This document shows positions 16,361 through 24,905 of a stretch of DNA of 64,000 nucleotides, one piece after another. The notes beneath the pieces are model-generated. The model saw nothing but the letters and a program-made list of their open reading frames with translations. It searched no databases and was not told the origin of the DNA. The translations under genes and the position numbers were made by a program. Origin of the DNA: Bacteroidaceae bacterium (GTDB taxonomy: Bacteria; Bacteroidota; Bacteroidia; Bacteroidales; Bacteroidaceae); contig JAFYNL010000052.1 of the NCBI GenBank assembly GCA_017548075.1, positions 1 to 64,000 on the forward strand, written 5' to 3'. Each line of letters starts with the position of its first letter. The first letter of the stretch is position 1.

Positions 16361-18934
16361 ATGAAAAAGCAACTCACCCTCGCAGGCATGATGCTCTTTG
16401 CTCTTGTCTGCAACGCACAGAAGCCTGTCGGCACACTCATCGAGAGTCCTCAATCTCCTGGATGGGAGTTATCGTCTTGGATAAGTGCCAAAGATGCACA
16501 GGTTGTAACGGGACGAGTCGTTGATGGCACTCGTGCAGCCGACGGCGCAAGCTGGTTCGTCTCCAACCCTCGCAATTCGAAGAAGGTAAAGAAGGCCGTC
16601 TGGATGACTTCCGCCCTCGGCACTTATGAGCTTTACGTCAATGGTCAGCTTGTCGGGAACGAGGTCCTGAAACCTGGCTTTACGCATTACGAGAAGACGA
16701 AGATAGTTTATACTTACGACATTACAAAGGCCTTCCGATGCGGCAAAGGACAGGAGAACGAGCTTGCTGTGCAGGTCACTCCGGGTTGGTGGGCAGACAA
16801 GATTGTTACGCCTGGCGGTCACGACGGTATGATTGGCAAGAAGGTCGCCTTCAGAGGCGTGCTCGAGTTGACCTACGATGACGGCTTGAAGGGATACTTT
16901 CCCACGAGCCAGACGCATTGGAAGGCAGGCGTAGCAGGTCCCGTCACACACGCTGCCATCTTCGACGGCGAGGACTACGATGCTCGTCAGCCGCAAGGGT
17001 GGGTGAATGCAGCAACTTTCTCGCAGCCGGAACTCAACGAGGAATTCCCTGGAGAGGTCTTTCCGACCGATGGCGCAGAGATATATTATCGCCTCGACCT
17101 TGCACTTTCTCCCGTCAAAGCCTACACTTGGAAGGGCACGACAGGCCAGACCGACGACCAATACGGCAAGGTCAATATCGTCGAGGAGTTTGCTTCGGGC
17201 AAGCCTATGATTATTCATCCGGGCGAGACACTCGTGGTTGACTTCGGTCAGAACGCTTCCGCAGTACCTGCCTTCGAGTTCAAGGCAAAGGAGGGCACTA
17301 TGCTGACTTGCCTTCCTTCGGAGCTTCTGAATGACGGCAATGGAGCCAAGAGGCGCGGTATGGACGGGCCGGAAGGCAGCACGCACCGCCTTAACCTTCG
17401 CATCCCTGACAGCGGAATGCAGCTCCACTACACGTTTGCAGCAGGCAATGGCTTCGTGTCCTTTATTCCTCGAAGCACGTTCTTCGGCTATCGCTTTGTG
17501 TCGATAACGGCAACTGACGAGGTTACGATTCGCTCCATAAAGTCCGTTCCCGTGACTTCCATCTCGAAGGAAATGGAAATGGGACATATCGAGACGGGCA
17601 GCGCAGACATCAACAAGCTCATCTCAAACACGGTTTGGGGACAACGCTCGAACTATCTTTCCGTTCCCACCGACTGCCCTCAGCGCAATGAACGCTTGGG
17701 TTGGACAGCCGACACGCAAGTCTTCACCGAGACAGGCACTTTTTTTGCCAACACCGACCGCTTCTTCCATAAGTGGATGCGAGACATGAGGGACACCCAA
17801 TCACCCACGGGAGCATTCCCAGGCGTTGCGCCTTTGGCACAGTATGGAGCAGGCGACGGCAAGGGCAACGGCGACATGATGCGAGTCGGTTGGGCAGATG
17901 CGGGCATCATCGTGCCTTGGACCATCTGGAAACAGTTTGGGGATAAAGGCATCGTAGAGGAGAACTGGGAAGCCATAAACCGCTTCATGGATCACATCTA
18001 CGAAACGAAATATGAGCATACTAGCATGACTGCGGAGAACGGCAACTATCAGTGGGCCGACTGGCTTAGCTACGAGCCTTTGGAAAGTTGTAGTGGTCGC
18101 AGCCACGAGAATGGTCAGCCAAAGCCTGAAACGATTGTTTATTGGAACTATCTCAGCGCGTCGTATTGGGCAATGGATGCAGGCATGATGTGCGACATGG
18201 CACGAGCTACTGGTCGTGATGCTGAGCCTTACGAAGAGATGCTTGCAGAGGCGAAGACTTACATCAAGGAAAAGTTCCTTAACGACGACGGCTCGTTCAA
18301 GCTCGACATACTGAATACGATGCAGACACCGGCACTCTTTGCCCTTAAGAACGGGTTGCTCGAGGGCACGGCAAAAGCTAACATGATTGCCCGCCTTCGT
18401 GAGAATTTCCGTCAGCACGACAACTGTCTGCAGACAGGTTTCCTCGGCACGTCCATCCTCATGCAAACCCTCACCGACAACGGAATGCAGGACATCGCTT
18501 ACGAACTCCTCTTCCAACACAAGAACCCCTCGTGGCTCTACTCCGTTGATAACGGCGCAACCACCATTTGGGAGCGTTGGAACAGTTATACCGTGGATGG
18601 CGGCATGGGACCTCGCGGCATGAATAGCTTCAATCATTATGCTTACGGATGCGTCTGTCAATGGCTTTGGGAGACGGCTGCCGGCATTGCTGCCGACCCG
18701 AAAGAACCTGGTTTCAAGCATATCATCATGAAACCCGTTCCCGACAAACGCCTTGGTCATCTTAAGGCAGAATATAGGTCGGCGGCTGGTCTCATTAAGA
18801 GTGCTTGGCGCTACAAAGGCGACCAATGGATCTGGACCTTTACCATTCCTAAAGGCGCGACGGCCTCTGTCACTTTACCAGGCGAGACAACTTCGAAGGA
18901 ATATAAGGCTGGCACCTATACTGTAAAGCGCTAG
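16361..18934 (+). CDS. GH78 alpha-L-rhamnosidase (second)
   Basis: 857 aa with a signal peptide ending in CNAQ, so the mature protein probably starts with Gln. It has the two N-terminal beta domains (to about 395) and the (alpha/alpha)6 barrel with DCPQRNERLGW near 438-448 and ATTIWERWNSY near 732-742. It differs clearly from the 928 aa GH78 at the left of the window (for example NER for DER, and an insertion in the second block), so the two are not recent duplicates. A short C-terminal beta domain follows. It lies between two genes of unrelated function with 13-bp gaps on both sides. Confidence 0.92.
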   Translation: MKKQLTLAGMMLFALVCNAQKPVGTLIESPQSPGWELSSWISAKDAQVVTGRVVDGTRAADGASWFVSNPRNSKKVKKAVWMTSALGTYELYVNGQLVGNEVLKPGFTHYEKTKIVYTYDITKAFRCGKGQENELAVQVTPGWWADKIVTPGGHDGMIGKKVAFRGVLELTYDDGLKGYFPTSQTHWKAGVAGPVTHAAIFDGEDYDARQPQGWVNAATFSQPELNEEFPGEVFPTDGAEIYYRLDLALSPVKAYTWKGTTGQTDDQYGKVNIVEEFASGKPMIIHPGETLVVDFGQNASAVPAFEFKAKEGTMLTCLPSELLNDGNGAKRRGMDGPEGSTHRLNLRIPDSGMQLHYTFAAGNGFVSFIPRSTFFGYRFVSITATDEVTIRSIKSVPVTSISKEMEMGHIETGSADINKLISNTVWGQRSNYLSVPTDCPQRNERLGWTADTQVFTETGTFFANTDRFFHKWMRDMRDTQSPTGAFPGVAPLAQYGAGDGKGNGDMMRVGWADAGIIVPWTIWKQFGDKGIVEENWEAINRFMDHIYETKYEHTSMTAENGNYQWADWLSYEPLESCSGRSHENGQPKPETIVYWNYLSASYWAMDAGMMCDMARATGRDAEPYEEMLAEAKTYIKEKFLNDDGSFKLDILNTMQTPALFALKNGLLEGTAKANMIARLRENFRQHDNCLQTGFLGTSILMQTLTDNGMQDIAYELLFQHKNPSWLYSVDNGATTIWERWNSYTVDGGMGPRGMNSFNHYAYGCVCQWLWETAAGIAADPKEPGFKHIIMKPVPDKRLGHLKAEYRSAAGLIKSAWRYKGDQWIWTFTIPKGATASVTLPGETTSKEYKAGTYTVKR

Positions 18935-18947
18935 TTAGCTCTTTTCC

Positions 18948-20888
18948 ATGCGTTTTGCCCTACTTTTCTTGCTGCTGTCTTTCTCCGTTCCTATTGCTGC
19001 TCAGTACGATTGGGACGACTTTGTGGAGGAATACACCAGCGATGTAGAGCGGGCCGAGGAGGAAGACTTACAGCTTCATCTACAAGAACTCAAGGAGTTC
19101 TCCGAGCATCCTTTGAACATAAATACGGCAACTGTAGAGGATTTCCTGCAGTTGCCATTTCTGTCCGAGGCACAGATTGAGCAGATACATGCTTACATCT
19201 ACCTTCATGGACAAATGCAGACACTCTCGGAACTACGGCTTGTTCCTCTTATTGATGATGTGACACGAAGACGCATCTCTTTGTTTGTCTATGCCGAACC
19301 CGAGAAGCAAGAGTCAAAAGAAAAAGGCTTATTCGCTCATCTTCGCAATGATTTTTCTTCGCGCATCGATATTCCTCTTTATTACAGGGTAGGCCAGCAG
19401 AAGCAAACAGGCGGTTATCGAGGCGATCCTCTCTACCATCGTATTCGCTATACTTTGGGCAACAGTAGGCATTTCCAAGCAGGCGTTCGTATGGAAAAGG
19501 ATGCTGGCGAACGCTTTTACGACAGTTACGGAGGCTATGCTATGTTGCATGATGTGGGCATCTTGCAGCGAGCCATTGTCGGAGACTATCGCATCGGTTT
19601 TGGCGAGGGCTTGGTCGTTGGCGGAAATGTCTGGAATAGCAAGAGCACGCCGACACTCAAGACTCAAGGTGGTATTCGTCCCATGAAAGGAATGGACGAG
19701 GTGAACTTTCTTCGAGGTGCTGCCGTGACGCTCTCTTTGGGCAAGCATATCAACCTGAGTGCCTTTGCGTCTTATCGGAAAAGAGATGCCACATTGACCA
19801 ATCAGGGAGAGGTGCAGACACTTCTGACAAGTGGTTATCATCGGACCGCCTCGGAATGGGAACGAAAGAGGAACGTCGGGAGTACTGTTTTAGGCGGCAA
19901 TGTGGAATGGTACAACAAGGGTTTCCACTTGGGAGCGACAGGCTATTGGCAGAATTTCAGCCGTCCTCTCAATCCTGGAAGCCAGCAATATCGAGCCATT
20001 TATCCAAGAGGAACGACCTTTGGAATTGCAGGAATTAATTACGGCTACACCCGTTATCGCTTTTCGTTTGCTGGCGAAACAGCCTACAGTTCTGTGGGAG
20101 ATGGTTGGGCGACTATCAATCGTGCTTCGTGGACGATTGCCAGAAACTATATCGTCTCTGCCGTTCAGCGCTTTTATGCCTACCAGTATTACTCGTTTTA
20201 CAGCAGTTCATTGAGCGAGAATAGTAGTGCCCAGAACGAAAGTGGCGTGCTCCTCCATTTGCAGGCAGAGCCTTTGACGGGCTTGCAACTGACCACTTAT
20301 GCCGACTTCTTCCACCATGCCTGGCCACGCTATCGAATGACACACAGCAGCACAGGGCAGGAATTCATGCTGCAAGGCGTTTATACCCTCTCGAAGCAGC
20401 ATAGCCTGTTGGCTCGATATCAGTTGAAAAGGAAGGAAAATGCCGATCTGATGGAACCGCATCATCGCGTCAAATTGCAATGGACTTGCGAGCCTTCGGC
20501 CAAGTGGCGCTTGCAGACGACGGGCTCTTTCCATAATGTGTTAGGCAATAACGGCTTCCTTTTCAGTCAGAATGCCCGCTTTATGCTCGCCAAGCCGACA
20601 TTGACATTCAATGGGCAACTTGGTTATTTCCACACAGACAACTACCTGAGTCGCATCTATCTCCAGCAACCAGCCCTTTACAGCACCATTTCCTCTGCCT
20701 CTTACTACGGGCATGGAGTGCTCGGAGTCCTAACCTGTCGTTGGCAAAGCAACAATGGAAAGTGGATGCTCGAAGGGCGATACGGAATGGTTTGCTACTT
20801 CGATAGAGACGAGCAAGGCAGTGGATTACAGAAGATTCTTAGTCCTTGGAAGAACGATTTGTCTTTTCAGTTGAGGATAAAGATTTAA
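18948..20888 (+). CDS. Helix-hairpin-helix outer-membrane protein
   Basis: 646 aa. A signal peptide (to about residue 18, VPIAAQ) is followed by an acidic helical segment, then a ComEA-like helix-hairpin-helix pair near residues 50-110 ([20 protein letters not shown], then [15 protein letters not shown]). The rest is rich in alternating aromatic strands and ends in LSFQLRIKI, with a final hydrophobic residue, as expected of an outer-membrane beta barrel. The family is widespread in Bacteroidetes; its function is unknown to me, and a role in DNA uptake is only suggested by the HhH domain. Its last 50 bp overlap the convergent lgt gene. Confidence 0.72.
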   Translation: MRFALLFLLLSFSVPIAAQYDWDDFVEEYTSDVERAEEEDLQLHLQELKEFSEHPLNINTATVEDFLQLPFLSEAQIEQIHAYIYLHGQMQTLSELRLVPLIDDVTRRRISLFVYAEPEKQESKEKGLFAHLRNDFSSRIDIPLYYRVGQQKQTGGYRGDPLYHRIRYTLGNSRHFQAGVRMEKDAGERFYDSYGGYAMLHDVGILQRAIVGDYRIGFGEGLVVGGNVWNSKSTPTLKTQGGIRPMKGMDEVNFLRGAAVTLSLGKHINLSAFASYRKRDATLTNQGEVQTLLTSGYHRTASEWERKRNVGSTVLGGNVEWYNKGFHLGATGYWQNFSRPLNPGSQQYRAIYPRGTTFGIAGINYGYTRYRFSFAGETAYSSVGDGWATINRASWTIARNYIVSAVQRFYAYQYYSFYSSSLSENSSAQNESGVLLHLQAEPLTGLQLTTYADFFHHAWPRYRMTHSSTGQEFMLQGVYTLSKQHSLLARYQLKRKENADLMEPHHRVKLQWTCEPSAKWRLQTTGSFHNVLGNNGFLFSQNARFMLAKPTLTFNGQLGYFHTDNYLSRIYLQQPALYSTISSASYYGHGVLGVLTCRWQSNNGKWMLEGRYGMVCYFDRDEQGSGLQKILSPWKNDLSFQLRIKI

Positions 20889-21681
20889 TCATCCAGTAAA
20901 GTCCAAGCACCACAAACGGCACAGAGAGCAGTTGTCCCATATTGAAGAGCATGCCATCCTCGAAAGCTTCCTGATTCTCCTTGGTGTACTCGATGAAGAT
21001 TCTGCTCGTGAATATCAGGAAAAGACAGAGTCCGAAGAAGAATCCTGTGCCCACAAGTTGCGGTTTCTTGCGGTAGATTACCCAGTGAATGACGAAGAAG
21101 ATGGCGTAGCAAATGGCCTCGTAAAGTTGTCCGGGATGGCGTGGGAGCATGTCCACCTTCTCGAAGATGAAAGCCCAAGGCACATCAGTCGTCTTGCCGA
21201 TTATCTCTGAGTTCATGAGGTTCCCAAGTCGAATGGCACAAGCACAAATGGGAGTCACGATGGCGACATTGTCGAGGACATGTATGAAACGCAGTTTCAC
21301 ATGCTTGGCATAGAGCCAGAGAGCAATCATCAGACCGAGGGTTCCGCCGTGACTCGCAAGTCCTTCATAGCCCGTAAATGTCCAACCTCGCCCTGGCACA
21401 TTTCGTATTGGCAACAGCATTTCGAGTGGATGCGACAGGTAATAGCCAGGCTCGTAGAACAGACAATGTCCCAGTCTTGCACCAATCAGAATCCCGAGGA
21501 AGCAGTACATGAACATCGGGTCGAACTTCTCTTCGCCGATTTTCTGCTGCCGGTAGAGTTTGTGCATCAGCAGATACACAGCCACAAGGCCAATTGCCCA
21601 GCACAGCGAGTACCAGCGAATGGTAATGAAGCCCAAGTCGACAGCTACAATATCAGGATTCCAATTGATGAACAAGTTCAT
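20839..21681 (-). CDS. lgt: Prolipoprotein diacylglyceryl transferase
   Basis: 280 aa inner-membrane enzyme with about seven membrane spans. It transfers diacylglycerol from phosphatidylglycerol to the lipobox Cys of prolipoproteins. The conserved blocks are present: [13 protein letters not shown] near 103-115 and [13 protein letters not shown] near 151-163. Its substrates in this window include the DUF1080 protein, the SSC-lipobox protein at 46869 and PorW. The gene ends inside the 3' end of the opposite gene. Its start is directly preceded by TTAGGGA-type repeats. Confidence 0.97.
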   Translation of the reverse strand: MNLFINWNPDIVAVDLGFITIRWYSLCWAIGLVAVYLLMHKLYRQQKIGEEKFDPMFMYCFLGILIGARLGHCLFYEPGYYLSHPLEMLLPIRNVPGRGWTFTGYEGLASHGGTLGLMIALWLYAKHVKLRFIHVLDNVAIVTPICACAIRLGNLMNSEIIGKTTDVPWAFIFEKVDMLPRHPGQLYEAICYAIFFVIHWVIYRKKPQLVGTGFFFGLCLFLIFTSRIFIEYTKENQEAFEDGMLFNMGQLLSVPFVVLGLYWMIKSLSSTEKTNRSSKD

Positions 21682-21682
21682 A

Positions 21683-21711
21683 GGATTAGAGATTAGGGAT
21701 TAGGGATTAGA
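21683..21711. repeat. TTAGGGA-type repeat, left copy
   Basis: A run of GGATTAG / GAGATTAGGG units lies between lgt and the S23 gene and provides the S23 stop codon (TAA at 21707-21709). It is inverted relative to the copies at 22100-22127 and 23285-23306. Confidence 0.75.
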
Positions 21712-22093
21712 GTTTAGTTGTGATTGCGTCTCCGTTATCAAGGATTGTTCGATGTAGAGTGGACAACTGTTTCTTTACAGAAATAATCCTCGACTCCATA
21801 GTGTTTAGTGCTTCTTTGTTTATGTAGCCTTCGTCGAAAGCCAACTCTAATTCGCACATAACTTCATTGGTTGAGCCAAAGGCAATTTGTATGAAATGAG
21901 CTTTTTCTTTGGCAGAAAACCTTCCAAAGCCTTCGGCAATATTGATGGGGATTGACATTACGGCTCTTCGAAGTTGGTCGCATAGGCCAAAACGCTCATC
22001 AACAGGGAAAGCCTTTATGAGTTTGCATACTTCATGGGATAAGGCTTTTGCATTTTGATAAACGTCCAACCGCCTATAGTAAAAGTTTTCCAT
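21707..22093 (-). CDS. S23 / four-helix bundle protein
   Basis: 128 aa from the ATG at 22093; a TTG one codon upstream is less likely. It is all-helical and matches the 23S rRNA intervening-sequence protein family: RRLDVYQNAKALSHEVC, then DQLRRAVMSIPINIAEGFGR, then FIQIAFGSTNEVMCELELA. Members are small, homopentameric and of unknown function; many sit in rRNA intervening sequences or alone in variable intergenic sites. Here it is bounded by inverted TTAGGGA repeats, suggesting insertion between ychF and lgt. Confidence 0.88.
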   Translation of the reverse strand: MENFYYRRLDVYQNAKALSHEVCKLIKAFPVDERFGLCDQLRRAVMSIPINIAEGFGRFSAKEKAHFIQIAFGSTNEVMCELELAFDEGYINKEALNTMESRIISVKKQLSTLHRTILDNGDAITTKL

Positions 22094-22099
22094 CAATAC

Positions 22100-22127
22100 C
22101 TAATCCCTAATCTCTAATCCCTAATCC
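22100..22127. repeat. TTAGGGA-type repeat, right copy
   Basis: CTAATCCCTAATCTCTAATC and the next 8 bp form the inverse of the 21683-21711 copy. Together they bracket the S23 gene. A GATTCAAT / ATTGAATC hairpin (22128-22150) adjoins it and covers the ychF stop codon. Confidence 0.75.
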
Positions 22128-22136
22128 GATTCAATA

Positions 22137-23234
22137 CTAAACATTGAATCTAAAATGCATGATGTCGCCGTCCTGCACCACATAGTCCTTTCCTTCCACA
22201 CTCATCTTACCGGCTTCGCGAACGGCAGCTTCCGAACCGTACTTTATATAGTCCTCATACTTAATGACTTCCGCACGGATGAAGCCCTTCTCGAAGTCTG
22301 TGTGGATGACGCCGGCACATTGCGGAGCCTTCCAACCTCTGCGGAAAGTCCAGGCTTTCACTTCCATTTCGCCAGCTGTAATGAAGGTCTGCAGGGTGAG
22401 CAGATGGTAGATGGCCTTGATGAGGCGATTGCAACCGCTTTCCGAAAGTCCGAGGTCTTCCAGGAACATCTGTTTTTCCTCGTAAGTCTCGAGTTCTGCG
22501 ATGTCGGCCTCGGTCTGTGCTGAGATGATGAGCATCTCGGCATCTTCGCCCTCAATGGCTTTCTTGACGGCTTCCGTATAGGCGTTTCCCGTGGCAGCAG
22601 AGGCATCATCCACGTTGCAGACATACAGGACAGGCTTTGTCGTGAGCAGGAAAAGTCCGCTTGCAGCTGCAATTTCGTCCTCCGTGTCGAAGGTCACAGA
22701 ACGGGCACTCAAACCCTTGTTGAGCGCATCCTGGTATTTGAGCAGGACATCGAGCTCAATCTTGGCCTGCTTGTCGCCACCCACTCTTGCCTGCTTCTCC
22801 ACCTTCTTGATGCGGTTCTCAATGGTTTCGAGGTCCTTTATTTGCAGTTCCGCATCGATGATTTCCTTGTCGCGAACGGGATCTACGCTGCCGTCAACAT
22901 GCACGATTCCGTCGTTATCGAAGCAACGAAGCACATGGATGATGGCGTCGCACTCGCGAATGTTAGCAAGGAACTGATTGCCCAAGCCTTCGCCCTTGCT
23001 GGCACCCTTCACAAGTCCGGCAATATCTACGATGTCGCAGACGGCAGGCACAATGCGACCTGGGTGCACAAGTTCGGCCAGTTTGGTCAGTCTTTCGTCG
23101 GGAACCGTTACTTGTCCCAGTTGCGCATCGATGGTGCAGAAGGGGAAATTGGCAGCCTGAGCCTTTGCGCTCGAGAGGCAATTGAAGAGGGTTGACTTGC
23201 CCACATTAGGCAGTCCTACTATGCCGGCTTTCAT
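22137..23234 (-). CDS. ychF: Redox-regulated ATPase YchF (Obg-like)
   Basis: 365 aa, the family's usual length. It is a cytosolic ribosome-associated P-loop NTPase that prefers ATP. The motifs are G1 GLPNVGKST (residues 6-14), the YchF-specific NFPFCTIDAQLG, G3 DIAGLVKGASKGEGLG near 68-84 and NVDD in place of the NKxD guanine-specificity motif. The C-terminal TGS domain (about 280-363) ends in VQDGDIMHFRFNV. It sits downstream of the RidA-like gene with a repeat-filled 77-bp gap. Confidence 0.97.
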   Translation of the reverse strand: MKAGIVGLPNVGKSTLFNCLSSAKAQAANFPFCTIDAQLGQVTVPDERLTKLAELVHPGRIVPAVCDIVDIAGLVKGASKGEGLGNQFLANIRECDAIIHVLRCFDNDGIVHVDGSVDPVRDKEIIDAELQIKDLETIENRIKKVEKQARVGGDKQAKIELDVLLKYQDALNKGLSARSVTFDTEDEIAAASGLFLLTTKPVLYVCNVDDASAATGNAYTEAVKKAIEGEDAEMLIISAQTEADIAELETYEEKQMFLEDLGLSESGCNRLIKAIYHLLTLQTFITAGEMEVKAWTFRRGWKAPQCAGVIHTDFEKGFIRAEVIKYEDYIKYGSEAAVREAGKMSVEGKDYVVQDGDIMHFRFNV

Positions 23235-23240
23235 CTATTT

Positions 23241-23315
23241 ATTGAACATTGAAAATTGAACATTGAGCCATTAAGTGATATAAGCCCTAATCTCTAATCC
23301 CTAATCTCCGATTAG
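23241..23315. repeat. Intergenic repeat block between ychF and the RidA-like gene
   Basis: ATTGAACATTGAAAATTGAA and the following CATTGAG (23241-23267) form an ATTGAAA-type tandem. A third copy of the CCCTAATCTCTAATCCCTAA motif lies at 23285-23306 and runs into CCGATTAG at the RidA-like stop codon (TAA, 23312-23314). Confidence 0.7.
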
Positions 23316-24460
23316 AAATCGTTAAAATCGGGATTCTCCGCAGAACGAATTGCGAAGCATTCCATCTCGATGAGCCAGGCTGGACGGCAAACCGGAGCGA
23401 GGGTGAAGACCGTTGGGATGTTCGGATATTTCTCACGGAACATCTCGCTGACTTTCTCGTAGTCGGAGCCATCGCGCAGATACACAACCAGTTGCGCTGC
23501 GTCGTCCATTGTCATTCCTGCTTCGTTGAGAAGCGTGTCCACGTTCTCCCACATCCGTTTCGTCTGCATCTCCACATCGCCCTCGTACATTACTTCGCCC
23601 TTGTTGTTGATGCTCGCAGTACCCGAAATGATGGCATGATTGCGGTCGCCAAACTGAAGGAGCGTCCCTCTCTCGAAGGTCACGCCGTACTCGCTGGTGC
23701 GGTTCAGGTGCGACGAAGCGTAGAGATAGCGTTCCTGCGCCGGCTTGAAGCCCTTCAGAGCATAGCATCCCAGCTGTATCAAAGCCTTCGGATCGAACGG
23801 ATTACCGCCGATACCCGTGGAGGCGATGTAGTGCGTCTCGGGCGTCAAACCATGAATGGTAAAGGTTTCCCAGCGGGCAAGGACCAGGCCTTTGTACTGC
23901 GTATCCACATCCCTGACGAAGAACCAAGTGCGGATGCAATTGTCTTCCAGCGTCATCTGGTTGTCTTCCAGCAGCTGCGCATAGTCCTCCAGGAGCGTCT
24001 GCGTCTGGCTGTAGCTGCTCCCTTCGCCCTTAATCATGTTCATCGTCCAGATGTGCTCGTAGCCGTTGTGGCGAACGATGGTGGAACGAAAGTCGTCGGC
24101 ATTCGGAGTGACCTCAGTGCCGCGTTGCAGATAGAGCCATAGAGCCAGTTTGCTGCCATCGAGGGGCGGTTGCTGAATGTACGAAACCGTGCAACTGTCG
24201 TCCAGTCCCATAAGAGGTCGCTGATTGGTAGCATCCGACAGGAAGTAGCGTTTGAAGACAGGCTTCGCGCCCTTCATGTCGTCCGAATCGAGCAGCCAGG
24301 CTGTAGCCTCGCAGATGCGACGGAACTGTTCAGGGAACGCATCGCCCCTGGATTCCACGTGCAGCATAGCATGATATTCCGCCGTTTTTCCTTGTGGGGC
24401 AAAGGTCGTCAGTTCGATGGTAGCACCGAGTTTTTCTATGTAAGTTTTGTTAAATTGCAT
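23312..24460 (-). CDS. RidA/FkbO-like protein (chorismatase-fold family)
   Basis: 382 aa from the ATG at 24460 (MQFNKTYIEKLG); the upstream extension crosses the promoter and is rejected. The N-terminal half resembles the FkbO/Hyg5 N-terminal region. The C-terminal 120 residues form a YjgF/RidA fold with HAIISGTASINNKGEVMYEG and AAQLVVYLRDGSDYEKV. Single RidA proteins are about 125 aa deaminases, while this long form is shared with chorismate-processing enzymes. Whether it acts on chorismate is unknown, and no menaquinone or phenazine genes adjoin it. It has its own promoter. Confidence 0.75.
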   Translation of the reverse strand: MQFNKTYIEKLGATIELTTFAPQGKTAEYHAMLHVESRGDAFPEQFRRICEATAWLLDSDDMKGAKPVFKRYFLSDATNQRPLMGLDDSCTVSYIQQPPLDGSKLALWLYLQRGTEVTPNADDFRSTIVRHNGYEHIWTMNMIKGEGSSYSQTQTLLEDYAQLLEDNQMTLEDNCIRTWFFVRDVDTQYKGLVLARWETFTIHGLTPETHYIASTGIGGNPFDPKALIQLGCYALKGFKPAQERYLYASSHLNRTSEYGVTFERGTLLQFGDRNHAIISGTASINNKGEVMYEGDVEMQTKRMWENVDTLLNEAGMTMDDAAQLVVYLRDGSDYEKVSEMFREKYPNIPTVFTLAPVCRPAWLIEMECFAIRSAENPDFNDF

Positions 24461-24483
24461 GGTGCTTTTGTTTATTTCGGCTG

Positions 24484-24515
24484 CAAAGATACGAATAAGC
24501 GAGCAAAAAGCCAAA
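24484..24515 (-). promoter_or_regulatory. Promoter of the RidA-like gene
   Basis: The minus strand has TTTG, a 20-bp spacer and TATCTTTG (+ strand 24512-24515 and 24484-24491), 24 bp before the ATG. A second TATCTTTG lies farther upstream (24591-24598) without a clear -33. Confidence 0.7.
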
Positions 24516-24606
24516 TTTATTTGGACTTTTTCGAGCGTAGAGGACTCCGGCTTTGCCGCCTGAGCTATTGCGAAGAGCTTCGAGGTAAGTCAAAGATACG
24601 AATTTT

Positions 24607-24632
24607 AATTAAAAATTGAAAATTGAAAATTA
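24607..24632. repeat. ATTGAAA-type intergenic tandem
   Basis: A run of AAAATTGAAAATTGAAAATT in the 445-bp divergent gap 24461-24905. The rest of this gap holds the RidA-like promoter, the 22-bp array C and the promoter of the 1090 aa protein; no gene is seen. Confidence 0.6.
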
Positions 24633-24673
24633 TCTTGCAAAGAGAATAATGCCTTGTGAATAGTTCTAAACTT

Positions 24674-24761
24674 AACGTGGTTAAATCACAAACATAACGT
24701 GTTATGATCGCCAACATAACGTGTTAAGTTTGCAAAGTTAACGTGCTTCGTTTGCAAACCA
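24674..24761. repeat. 22-bp-period array C (4 units)
   Basis: AACGTG recurs at 24674, 24696, 24718 and 24740, exactly 22 bp apart. The first unit has the AACGTGGTTAAA form also seen as the first unit of array F (62287). The third unit contains TTTGCAAA flanked by GTTAA and TTAAC, a near-perfect dyad. It lies 46 bp upstream of a strong promoter between divergent genes. Confidence 0.88.
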
Positions 24762-24806
24762 CTCTAATACATTTCCCAACTTAATCAAATAAAATTTCGT
24801 TTTTTC

Positions 24807-24837
24807 TTTGCGTACATTGTATAAAAATATAACTTTG
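24807..24837 (+). promoter_or_regulatory. Promoter of the 1090 aa secreted protein
   Basis: TTTG (24807-24810), a 19-bp spacer, and TAACTTTG (24830-24837), both perfect. A 5' untranslated leader of roughly 60 nt precedes the ATG at 24906. Confidence 0.82.
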
Positions 24838-24905
24838 TGCGAGATGTGGACCTAAAAGAACATACTTGAAAACTTAAACATATAAACTAATAAACTTAAT
24901 TAAAA

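Noticed and set aside
24515..24660. Possible riboswitch or structured leader between the RidA-like gene and array C
   Set aside because: Only a short imperfect palindrome (around 24506-24533) was seen; no known riboswitch motif could be recognised.
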